Shown piece by piece: positions 1-5,024 of a stretch of DNA of 5,024 nucleotides. This DNA is from Myxococcales bacterium (lineage in GTDB: Bacteria; Myxococcota; Polyangia; Polyangiales; Polyangiaceae). The notes beneath the pieces are model-generated. The model made no database searches. It saw only the letters and a program-made list of their open reading frames with translations, and had not been told where the DNA came from. Numbering within the stretch: the stretch's first letter is position 1; every line of letters starts with the position of its first letter. The stretch covers positions 1 to 5,024 of the forward strand of contig JAGQIY010000209.1 of the NCBI GenBank assembly GCA_020430865.1, read 5' to 3'. A program made the translations under genes and the position numbers.

Positions 1-2
1 AA

Positions 3-1178
3 TCAAAGCGGGTCCGCGCAGCAGCGGAAGCCGGTGCGATCGTCCTTGGTCTTGATCGTCAGGCGCCAGTGCGCAGTTTCGCACGAATCAAGTCCATCCG
101 ATTGAAGGAACGCGCCCATGGCGTCGCAGTGCACCGGGTTGCTCTGGGTGGCGGGGTCCCAACAGCCGCCCCACTCCCGAACGTTGCCCTGGATGTCGAC
201 AATGGCTTGGTTTGGGCTCGAACCGATGCAGAGAGGCAGGCTGCCCACGCTATGCAGCGTGGTTGAGGCGCATTCGGGGTAGGTGTTCCGGTTGAATGCA
301 GTCAAGCAGACTTGCTGAAGCTCATCGTTTCGAGTGGGGTCAACATAGCCTTTCAACCACTCGCTGCCGATAGGCTTGCACATCCGTTTTCCTGCCCACT
401 TGCAGTATGCCGCCGCGTCGCAGTAGTCGACATAGGTGCGCGGCAGGTGGAGTTCGTAGTTGTCCAGGGGCTGCCCGTAATCCGTGTTCCAGCTGCAGAT
501 CGCGGGTTGCCCCGTGTAGACTCCGCCCATTGCCGCGAGGAATTCACGGTAATGACCCTCGGTGACCTCGGTGTTGTCCACACACAAGGTCGAGGAGATC
601 TTCGTCATCGGAGATCCGTGAGTGCCTGGGCAAAGCGGCCCAGCACCCCCGGTTCCCGAGGTGCCCGCGCCACCTCCCGTGCCCGCCGAACCCGCACTGC
701 CTCCGGTCGACATCCCCGAGCTTCCGCCAGCCCCACCGGACGAACCGCCGACGCCGCCGTTGCCCGCGGAGCCTGCAGCCCCACCAATGCCTCCACTCCC
801 ACTCGCCCCACCATCTCCACCGCTACCGCTCGAGCCACCAGTGGCGCCCGCGTTGCCGCTTCCGCCCTGAGAAGAGCCCGAGGAACCGCCCACCGACCCC
901 GCGGATCCGCCGCTCCCCGCTCCGCCCAAGCATTGGCAGTCCAGCCACTCGAGGCCGTTGGGAGCGCACTGCTGGGACGAAAGCTGCCCATTCGGGCAAC
1001 GACACTCGGCCGCCTTGCCCGGCTCGCAGATCGGGTCGGGGGTCGGGCTCGGATCGTTGCTCCCACACGCCCCGGCCACCAGCATCAGCCCGGGCGTCAG
1101 AAGAAAGACGCCAGCCGGAGGGAAGTTCCTGAAGAGGGGTCGACGTGTAGCAGATCGGCACCCCGCGATTCCATCCAA
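3..1178 (-). CDS. Predicted lipoprotein with Cys module, Gly/Ser-rich linker and SUMF1/FGE-like domain
   Basis: Read from a TTG at 1178, the protein has 391 residues. Residues 1-37 look like an export signal: basic n-region (RRP..R), hydrophobic stretch AGVFLLTPGLMLVAGA, then Cys38 in a lipobox-like context (LVAGAC; Ala at -3 is not ideal). Residues 51-83 form a Cys-rich module (C-x7-CRC ... C ... DCQC), a type often seen in myxobacterial surface proteins. Residues 84-180 are almost only Gly, Ser and Ala. Residues 181-391 resemble the SUMF1/EgtB/PvdO-like fold: CVDNTEVT near the start, YVDYCDAAAYCKWAGKRMC, SEWL, IQGNVREW, and the C-terminal GFRCC. The formylglycine-generating-enzyme cysteine pair (YCxRYRC-type) is not visible, so enzyme activity is doubtful and a binding or structural role in the envelope is possible. 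The frame stays open to 1448, but the first ~90 residues of that longer version look non-coding. No good ribosome site precedes the TTG, so the start is uncertain. It ends at TGA (3-5), just inside the window. Confidence 0.85.
   Translation of the reverse strand: MDGIAGCRSATRRPLFRNFPPAGVFLLTPGLMLVAGACGSNDPSPTPDPICEPGKAAECRCPNGQLSSQQCAPNGLEWLDCQCLGGAGSGGSAGSVGGSSGSSQGGSGNAGATGGSSGSGGDGGASGSGGIGGAAGSAGNGGVGGSSGGAGGSSGMSTGGSAGSAGTGGGAGTSGTGGAGPLCPGTHGSPMTKISSTLCVDNTEVTEGHYREFLAAMGGVYTGQPAICSWNTDYGQPLDNYELHLPRTYVDYCDAAAYCKWAGKRMCKPIGSEWLKGYVDPTRNDELQQVCLTAFNRNTYPECASTTLHSVGSLPLCIGSSPNQAIVDIQGNVREWGGCWDPATQSNPVHCDAMGAFLQSDGLDSCETAHWRLTIKTKDDRTGFRCCADPL
639..929 (-). repeat. Low-complexity Gly/Ser/Ala linker-coding repeat
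   Basis: About 97 consecutive codons encode mostly Gly, Ser and Ala in irregular GGxG, GGSSG and AGSAG units, with a few Thr, Val, Asn and Asp. The DNA is an imperfect array of GGN-rich codons, so it is prone to slippage and its length may vary between strains. It joins the Cys module to the SUMF1-like domain and probably acts as a flexible spacer that holds the globular domain away from the membrane. On the plus strand the same stretch reads as an artificial proline-rich frame. Confidence 0.85.
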
Positions 1179-1214
1179 ATCGACGGGGCCCGATGCCGCA
1201 CGGTAACATCTACT

Positions 1215-1238
1215 CGTGGAGACCGTGTGGTCTCGACG
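1215..1238. repeat. Inverted repeat upstream of lipoprotein gene
   Basis: The arms are CGT-g-GAGACC and GGTCTC-g-ACG around a 4-nt GTGT centre: nine of ten arm positions pair, with one G/G mismatch. It lies 37-60 nt before the TTG start of the lipoprotein gene on the transcribed side. It could be an operator for a dimeric regulator or a hairpin in the leader RNA. The sequence alone does not decide between these. Confidence 0.45.
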
Positions 1239-1372
1239 GAACCCATGGAACTCACAGCGAAACGCTGACCGCACCCGCTCGTCCGCGGGCCGAAATGTCA
1301 CCTCGAGGACACGCTTCCCGGCCGGTTCCGCAGCACCACGAGGCACTCGGCTTGCGCCGCTGCGGCTCCCTG

Positions 1373-1390
1373 TTTCAACCTTGAAAGGTT
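1373..1390. repeat. Two overlapping short inverted repeats
   Basis: The 18-nt stretch holds two interleaved repeats: TTTCAA-CC-TTGAAA (1373-1386) and AACCTT-GA-AAGGTT (1377-1390). It is AT-richer than its surroundings. A related sequence, GTTTCAGAACC, occurs at 1402-1412, against GTTTCAACC at 1372-1380. The dyad fits a protein binding site, but its function is unknown. Confidence 0.4.
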
Positions 1391-1428
1391 CCGTAGCGGC
1401 CGTTTCAGAACCGTTGCGACTCTCGTCA

Positions 1429-1444
1429 TCACCCCGCGGGGTGA
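1429..1444. repeat. Perfect 16-bp palindrome
   Basis: TCACCCCGCGGGGTGA is identical to its own reverse complement and has no spacer. It lies 85-100 nt beyond the stop codon of the acyltransferase gene and about 250 nt before the lipoprotein start. With no loop and no following T-run it is a poor intrinsic terminator; a dimeric DNA-binding protein site is more plausible. GC-rich DNA makes such palindromes somewhat more likely by chance. Confidence 0.4.
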
Positions 1445-1455
1445 CCAACGGCCGC

Positions 1456-1470
1456 GCTCACTTCGTGAGC
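1456..1470 (-). repeat. Small hairpin downstream of the operon
   Basis: On the transcribed strand this reads GCTCAC-GAA-GTGAGC: a 6-bp perfect stem with a 3-nt loop, 59-73 nt past the stop codon of the acyltransferase gene. It may help end or stabilise the operon transcript. The following bases are GC-rich and lack a T-run, so I do not call it an intrinsic terminator. Confidence 0.4.
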
Positions 1471-1528
1471 CATAGCCCAACGGCAAAGAGTTGCGCGTCA
1501 ATCAGTCGGCCACGGCGTCGGCGTCCAC

Positions 1529-2704
1529 TCAAATCCTCAACACGGGCTTCTCGCAGCGAATGTGCTCCGCGATCGCCTCGCGTTCGTGCTCCGTGTAGGC
1601 GGCGATGGCTCCTCGGACGCCGGCGTGGCTCAGGTAGTGGAAGCTGGGCGTGACGGTGGGTGCGAAGCCGCGCGCCACCTTGTGTTCGCCGCCGGCTCCA
1701 GGCTCGAAACGCTGGAGGCCCTGCTCGATGCAGAACTCCGCGCCGCGGTAGTAGCAGACGTTGAAATGCAGGTACTCGCGCTCCTCGAAGGCGCCCCAGT
1801 AGCGGCCGTAGAGCGTGTCCTTGGAGACGATGTTCAGCGCCCCGGCGAGTGCCTTGCCTTGACCGTGCCCGGTGCCGCGCGGCACCGCACGCACGACCTG
1901 TAAGCCGTTGCCGAGCTTGTCGAAGACCTGATGAAAGAAGCCGCGATTGAGGTACTGGCGCCCCCAGAAGAACTTGTTCACCGTGGTCAGGTAGAGCTCG
2001 TAGATCTCGTCGACGTGAGCGCTGTCGAGTTCGTCCCCGGCGCAGACCTGTAGCTCGAGGCCCTGCTCCTCGAGAGCGCGCCGCTCGCGGCGGATCTGGT
2101 GACGGCGCTTGGAGTTGAAGCGACCGAGGAAGTCATCGAAGGTCTGATAGCCGTGGTTCGACCAGTGATACTGCAGGCCGTGGCGCTCGATCAGACCGAA
2201 GCGCTCGTCGCGCAGCGTCAGGCACTGGCCCGAGTCGGGAAACAGGATGTGGGCGCCGCTCAGCCCCACCTTCTTGCAGATGGCGTGGAGGCCTTGCACG
2301 AAGGCCGCCGTCAGCTGCTCCTGGTCGGCGCCGGGCCTCATCAAGAGGCGCGGGCCGCTCGCCGGGGTGAAGGGCACGGCGACGATCAGCTTCGGGTAAT
2401 AATCGATGCCGGCTCGCTCCTCCACGAAGCGCGCCCAGGCGTGATCGAAGACGAACTCCCCTTCACTGTTGCCCTTCACGTAGGCGGGCGCGACGAGCAA
2501 GGTCTCTCCAGGCTCGTCGCCGTCGCTCGCAGCGCGGATCTGGATGTGCATCGGCAGCCAGCCTCGCTCCGGCCTGACACAGCCCGTCTGCTCCAGCGCC
2601 TCCAGCCAGGCGTAGCGCAAGAACGGCGGCCCTCCCCCCAACAAACCGTCCCAGATCTCCTCGCCGATCTCACTGATCCGCTCGTGGGTCGACAGCTCGA
2701 ACAT
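1529..2704 (-). CDS. FemAB-like (DUF482/COG3146) predicted N-acyltransferase
   Basis: The protein has 391 residues, close to the usual length of the DUF482/FemAB_like family (GNAT-type fold; predicted to transfer an acyl group to an amine; true substrate not established). Family signatures run along the chain: GWLPMHI (48-54), an APAYVKGNSEGEFVFDHAWA stretch (72-91), YYPKL (102-106), PFTP (111-114), QYHWSN (178-183), SKRRHQIRRER (198-208), YGRYWG (299-304), HFNVCYYRG (313-321), FEPGAGGEHKVARGF (333-347). No signal peptide or membrane segment is seen, so it is probably cytoplasmic. The ATG at 2704 is chosen because it is preceded by GGAG with 7-nt spacing, overlaps the upstream stop as TGATG, and family similarity begins there. 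The open frame runs on to 2998, but that part overlaps the previous gene and looks non-coding. It appears to be the last gene of the operon. Pfam describes the family as involved in peptidoglycan biosynthesis or recognition, which is suggestive only. Confidence 0.93.
   Translation of the reverse strand: MFELSTHERISEIGEEIWDGLLGGGPPFLRYAWLEALEQTGCVRPERGWLPMHIQIRAASDGDEPGETLLVAPAYVKGNSEGEFVFDHAWARFVEERAGIDYYPKLIVAVPFTPASGPRLLMRPGADQEQLTAAFVQGLHAICKKVGLSGAHILFPDSGQCLTLRDERFGLIERHGLQYHWSNHGYQTFDDFLGRFNSKRRHQIRRERRALEEQGLELQVCAGDELDSAHVDEIYELYLTTVNKFFWGRQYLNRGFFHQVFDKLGNGLQVVRAVPRGTGHGQGKALAGALNIVSKDTLYGRYWGAFEEREYLHFNVCYYRGAEFCIEQGLQRFEPGAGGEHKVARGFAPTVTPSFHYLSHAGVRGAIAAYTEHEREAIAEHIRCEKPVLRI
1870..1887. 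repeat. Perfect 18-bp palindrome inside the acyltransferase gene
   Basis: CGGTGCCGCGCGGCACCG is its own reverse complement. It lies in codons for the AVPRGTG part of a Gly-rich loop (about residues 273-284) before the ALAGALN strand. It may be a by-product of GC-rich codon choice or a remnant of a small palindromic element. No second copy was seen in the window. Confidence 0.4.
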
Positions 2705-3255
2705 CAGTCGGCTCCGTCGCCAAGCAGAGGCTCCGTGTTGCCTCGTGGAAATATCAACGCGCGCAGGTCGGCGGCGGAGCGCCCGAACTGCGCCGTCAGC
2801 GCCTCGAACACCAGATCGTTCAGGCGTCCCCGCGGCGGCTTTGCCACGCGCCCGATCCACTCCGGCGCGCAGATCACCTGAAACCGGTGCTCCACTTCCT
2901 CGGCGAGGCGAGGAGCGTCCTCTCGACTCGAGAGCTGGGTCTTCAGCCACAGGCTGACCCGCATCAGGACGTGATAGCCGTGGATCACCTCGGCCCACTC
3001 CGGAGGCTCGCTGCCGGACTCCAGGGCTGTGACCCGCTCCTGGATCCGCTCGGAACTGAGTACGTCGATCTCGCGCAAGGAACCGGGGAACTCCTTCGCC
3101 AGCTCCCGCAGCGGCGTTCGCACTTGCTCTGCGCTGTGCTGACCCACGGCCGCTCGCAGCTCACCGAGGCGCTCGTACTTGTGCCGCAGCCGCGCGAGAT
3201 CGGCCGCGGAGGGCGGGGGCACCTGGGGCAGCTGAGAGCGCTCGAGGCTCGACAT
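2704..3255 (-). CDS. Uncharacterised protein in the cardiolipin synthase/acyltransferase operon
   Basis: I do not recognise this 183-residue protein. It is hydrophilic and looks largely helical. Residues 1-17 are Pro-rich and probably disordered. Residues 18-75 carry charged helices (LARLRHKYERLGELR) and the distinctive KEFPGSLREIDVLSSERIQERV stretch (54-75). Residues 84-107 form an aromatic helix (PPEWAEVIHGYHVLMRVSLWLK). Residues 116-160 include EEVEHRF, PEWIGRV and LNDLVFEALTAQFG. No signal peptide, membrane helix or known catalytic motif is visible. The start is ATG at 3255, or GTG directly before it at 3258. Both overlap the stop of the cardiolipin synthase gene, and no strong ribosome site precedes them, which suggests re-initiation by ribosomes finishing the upstream gene. 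Its own stop overlaps the acyltransferase start. An accessory role to one of its neighbours is plausible but unproven. The frame is open upstream to 3477, but that part is the antisense-free shadow of the previous gene. Confidence 0.85.
   Translation of the reverse strand: MSSLERSQLPQVPPPSAADLARLRHKYERLGELRAAVGQHSAEQVRTPLRELAKEFPGSLREIDVLSSERIQERVTALESGSEPPEWAEVIHGYHVLMRVSLWLKTQLSSREDAPRLAEEVEHRFQVICAPEWIGRVAKPPRGRLNDLVFEALTAQFGRSAADLRALIFPRGNTEPLLGDGAD
2712..2715 (-). promoter_or_regulatory. Ribosome binding site of the acyltransferase gene
   Basis: GGAG on the minus strand stands 7 nt before the ATG at 2704, inside the end of the upstream reading frame. Together with the TGATG junction it fixes the start at 2704, not at the longer frame upstream. 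Confidence 0.7.
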
Positions 3256-4442
3256 CACATCAGCTTTCGGAAGCGATAGAGGAAGAGTTCTAGCAGGCGC
3301 TCGCCCAGGGGGCGAAAGGCGAAGTCGTGACGGGTGATCTCGCGGCTGCGCTTCAGATCCCACAGAAAGCCCTGCTCCAGGGCTTCTCCGAACTCCGCAT
3401 CGCGCACGCTCAGGTTCACTTCCAGGTTCGTGAACACCGAGAGATGATCGAGGTTGAAGGTGCCGATGGTGCACCACTCGCCGTCGATCACCGCGGTCTT
3501 CGCGTGGAGCACGTTACCGCTCCACTCGAAGATGCGCACCCCGGCGCGCATCAGCTTGCCCCACACCGCCTGGCTCGCGTAGCGCACGATCTTGATGTCG
3601 ATTTCCCCGGGGAGCAAAACTCGGACATCGACTCCACGCTGAGCCGCGGTGATCAGGCTCTTCACCACGGGGCGGTCGGGCACGAAGTACGAGTTCGTGA
3701 TCCAGATCTTGCTTTTTGCCGCGCGGATATTTGCGAGGTAGGCGTTCGCGATCTGCTGGCGGTTCCGGTAGTAGTTCTCGCCCAGCACGCTCACCGACTG
3801 ATCTTCCGGCCTGCGCTGGTCACCCACCTCTTCAGGCTCGAATAGCGCGAGGCTCTCCCCGCGCTCCATCTGCCAGGTGCTCTCGAAGAGGTGCACGAAG
3901 TCTTCCACCGCGGGCCCCTCGACGCGCACCATGTCGTCGCGCCACGGCTCCACGGAGTCGTCGTCGGGCCACCATTGAGCGGCGATATTGATGCCACCGG
4001 TGAAGCCGACGCAGCCGTCCACCACGAGGATCTTGCGGTGGTCCCGCCGTGACACCCTTGCCCAGCGGAAGCGCTCGCGCCACGGCAGGATGGGATTGAA
4101 CTCGACCACTCGGACGCCGCCCCTCGTGAGCTCCTCGAACATCGCATCGTCAGCGTCGATGGATCCGATGGCGTCGTAGATCACCCGCACCTCGACCCCG
4201 CGGGCCGCGGCCTTCAGCAAGGCCTCGGTGAAGCGCCGCCCGATGTGGTCCGAGTCGAACCAGTACATCTCGAGCAACACCTGGCGCTTCGCGCCCTCGA
4301 TGGCGCTCAGCATTTCTGGGAACGCCTGCGGCCCGTTGCGTAGCAACAGCAAGCGATTGCCCGCGACGAAGTGCTCCTGCGGCACGCTGAATCGCCGCAT
4401 CCAAGCAAAACGTGGACGAGGCGCTGCGACCTCGACGTCCAC
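3255..4442 (-). CDS. cls: Cardiolipin synthase (phospholipase D superfamily, ClsB-like)
   Basis: The protein has 395 residues and two PLD active-site (HKD) motifs: His135-x-Lys137-x4-Asp142 (HRKILVVD), followed by GFTGG at 146-150, and His313-x-Lys315-x4-Asp320 (HAKTAVID), followed by GTFNLD at 327-332. Such enzymes join two phosphatidyl units, from phosphatidylglycerol with a second phospholipid or phosphatidylglycerol, to form cardiolipin at the inner face of the membrane. The chain lacks the two N-terminal membrane helices of ClsA-type enzymes and is of ClsB-like length (E. coli ClsB is about 410 residues), so it is probably a peripheral membrane protein. The ending ELFLYRFRKLM is basic-amphipathic and could touch the membrane. 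The GTG start is supported by GGAGG 7 nt upstream; the first ATG in frame is 14 codons later. It starts 2 nt after the symporter stop and its TGA overlaps the next gene. Another PLD-type phosphatidyltransferase remains possible. Confidence 0.93.
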   Translation of the reverse strand: MDVEVAAPRPRFAWMRRFSVPQEHFVAGNRLLLLRNGPQAFPEMLSAIEGAKRQVLLEMYWFDSDHIGRRFTEALLKAAARGVEVRVIYDAIGSIDADDAMFEELTRGGVRVVEFNPILPWRERFRWARVSRRDHRKILVVDGCVGFTGGINIAAQWWPDDDSVEPWRDDMVRVEGPAVEDFVHLFESTWQMERGESLALFEPEEVGDQRRPEDQSVSVLGENYYRNRQQIANAYLANIRAAKSKIWITNSYFVPDRPVVKSLITAAQRGVDVRVLLPGEIDIKIVRYASQAVWGKLMRAGVRIFEWSGNVLHAKTAVIDGEWCTIGTFNLDHLSVFTNLEVNLSVRDAEFGEALEQGFLWDLKRSREITRHDFAFRPLGERLLELFLYRFRKLM

Positions 4443-4444
4443 GC

Positions 4445-5024
4445 TCAGGCCTCCGCGGGCTCGCTGAGCACCGACTCACCCTCGCTCTTCGCGATGATCA
4501 CGGCGCCACAGGAATCGCTGAACACGTTGACGGCAGTTCGACACATATCGAGCACTCGGTCCACCGCGAGGATGAGACCGATGGCCTCCACCGGCAAGCC
4601 GATGGAAGTCAGAATCAGCGTGATCGCGACCAAGCTCGCCGCGGGGATCCCTGCCACACCGATGGACGTCAGTAGGGCGATCAGCACCACCGTGAACTGC
4701 TGCGTGAGCGTCAGGTGCACGCCGTAGGCCTGAGCGATGAAGATGGCCGCAACGCACTCATACAGCGCGGTGCCATCCATGTTCACCGTGGCGCCCAAGG
4801 GCAAGGTGAAGCTGCTGACCCGCGAGGAAACGTTCGCGCGATCCTGAACGCAGTCCATGGTGAGGGGCAACGTGGCCGAGGAGGACGCCGTGGAGAAGGC
4901 CATCAGGAGCGCCGGGGCCATCGCCTTGTACTGCTTCAGCGGGTTGATGCCACCGACCAAGCGCATGAGCAGCGGCAAGGCCACGAACAGGTGCAGCGCG
5001 AGGGCCAAGAGCACACAGAAGAAG
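4445..5024 (-). CDS. Dicarboxylate/amino acid:cation symporter (SDF/DAACS family), C-terminal part
   Basis: 193 codons are visible and the frame runs off the right edge, so more than half of a usual ~400-450-residue protein is missing. The family (GltP, DctA, GltPh) moves glutamate, aspartate or C4-dicarboxylates into the cell with Na+ or H+. Counting from the Val codon at 5014 as residue 1, the transport core is all present: Ser-rich re-entrant hairpin 1 [10 protein letters not shown] (41-50), the cation-site NMDGT (78-82), hairpin 2 GIPAAS (122-127), and helix 8 with Asp152, Asp156, Arg159, Thr160, Asn163 and Asp167. These match GltPh Asp390, Asp394, Arg397, Thr398, Asn401 and Asp405. The retained Arg favours an acidic substrate. 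The usual NVTGD reads NVFSD here. The tail [14 protein letters not shown] is short and cytoplasmic. The GTG at 5014 is an internal Val, not a start. This gene leads directly into the cardiolipin synthase gene, 2 nt downstream. The exact substrate cannot be told. Confidence 0.95.
   Translation of the reverse strand, partial: FFCVLLALALHLFVALPLLMRLVGGINPLKQYKAMAPALLMAFSTASSSATLPLTMDCVQDRANVSSRVSSFTLPLGATVNMDGTALYECVAAIFIAQAYGVHLTLTQQFTVVLIALLTSIGVAGIPAASLVAITLILTSIGLPVEAIGLILAVDRVLDMCRTAVNVFSDSCGAVIIAKSEGESVLSEPAEA
4450..4454 (-). promoter_or_regulatory. Ribosome binding site of the cardiolipin synthase gene
   Basis: GGAGG on the minus strand, at 7-nt spacing from the GTG at 4442, lies inside the last codons of the symporter gene. 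It decides in favour of the GTG start over the later in-frame ATG at 4400. Confidence 0.75.

Larger units (their letters stand above)
1179..1528. other. Gene-free intergenic stretch between the operon end and the lipoprotein gene
   Basis: No convincing gene is present. Open frames cross it on both strands, but their translations are Arg/Ser/Pro-rich, match no family I know and lack ribosome sites. It contains four inverted repeats (1215-1238, 1373-1390, 1429-1444, 1456-1470), listed separately. It should hold the end of the upstream operon transcript and the promoter of the lipoprotein gene. I could not place a convincing -35/-10 pair: TTGACG at 1501-1496 (minus) has only a TATGGC at an over-long 21-nt spacing. 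No hairpin is followed by a T-run, so no intrinsic terminator can be called. Confidence 0.6.

Noticed and set aside
622..870. Proline-rich plus-strand frame (PPLPAEPAAPP-like)
   Set aside because: It is the exact antisense of the Gly/Ser linker codons; GGN codons read as CCN on the other strand. No ribosome site.
312..1268. Long plus-strand open frame of 318 codons opposite the lipoprotein gene
   Set aside because: It is antisense to a gene with clear domains. Its translation is Arg/Ala/Thr-rich low complexity with no family motifs, as expected from GC-rich DNA that lacks stops.
1179..1448. N-terminal extension of the lipoprotein frame to the GTG at 1448
   Set aside because: It would bury the signal peptide about 90 residues inside the protein. 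The extension is non-coding in style and contains several inverted repeats.
1456..1470. Intrinsic terminator
   Set aside because: The stem is only 6 bp and is followed by GCGGCCG, not a T-run.
2099..2881. 260-codon plus-strand frame opposite the acyltransferase gene
   Set aside because: It is a shadow of the real coding frame, contains reverse-complement codon patterns (HV, GQ, LL runs) and no recognisable domain.
2705..2998. N-terminal extension of the acyltransferase frame up to 2998
   Set aside because: It overlaps the 183-residue gene almost fully, is Arg/Gly/Ser-rich and unlike DUF482 proteins. The GGAG plus TGATG junction at 2704 gives a better start.
3327..3845. 172-codon plus-strand frame opposite the cardiolipin synthase gene
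   Set aside because: It is antisense to both PLD domain regions with convincing catalytic motifs. No family similarity or ribosome site.

Overview
This is a GC-rich window in which every supported gene lies on the minus strand, so transcription runs from the right edge towards the left. Gene density, GC-rich codon use and above all the leftmost gene point to a myxobacterium-like organism, most plausibly in the Polyangia (Sorangium/Polyangium type). That gene encodes a predicted lipoprotein with a small Cys module, a long Gly/Ser/Ala linker and a SUMF1/formylglycine-generating-enzyme-like domain, an architecture typical of that group. The taxonomic call is inference from protein style, not from a marker gene.

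Layout in transcription order. (1) 5024-4445: C-terminal part of a dicarboxylate/amino acid:cation symporter (SDF/DAACS family), cut by the window edge. (2) 4442-3255: complete cardiolipin synthase-type phospholipase D protein with two HKD motifs and no N-terminal membrane anchor, starting at GTG behind a GGAGG site. (3) 3255-2704: a 183-residue protein that I do not recognise. (4) 2704-1529: a complete FemAB-like/DUF482 (COG3146) predicted N-acyltransferase. Gaps between these four are 2, -1 and -1 nt, with two TGATG stop/start junctions, so they look like one translationally coupled operon. (5) 1528-1179: a gene-free stretch of 350 nt with several inverted repeats. (6) 1178-3: the SUMF1-like lipoprotein, whose start codon is uncertain.

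How the genes may work together: cardiolipin synthase makes a membrane lipid, and the DUF482 family is annotated as FemAB-like acyltransferase with a suggested link to the cell envelope, so the operon may serve envelope maintenance. The symporter upstream gives a membrane-transport member but no obvious pathway link. The lipoprotein would be a separate unit, exported to the envelope.

I found no RNA genes, CRISPR arrays, insertion sequences or phage genes. I see no clear new system. The points most worth a second look are the unknown protein embedded in the coupled operon, the SUMF1-like domain without the FGE-type catalytic cysteine pair, and the cluster of inverted repeats in the intergenic stretch.
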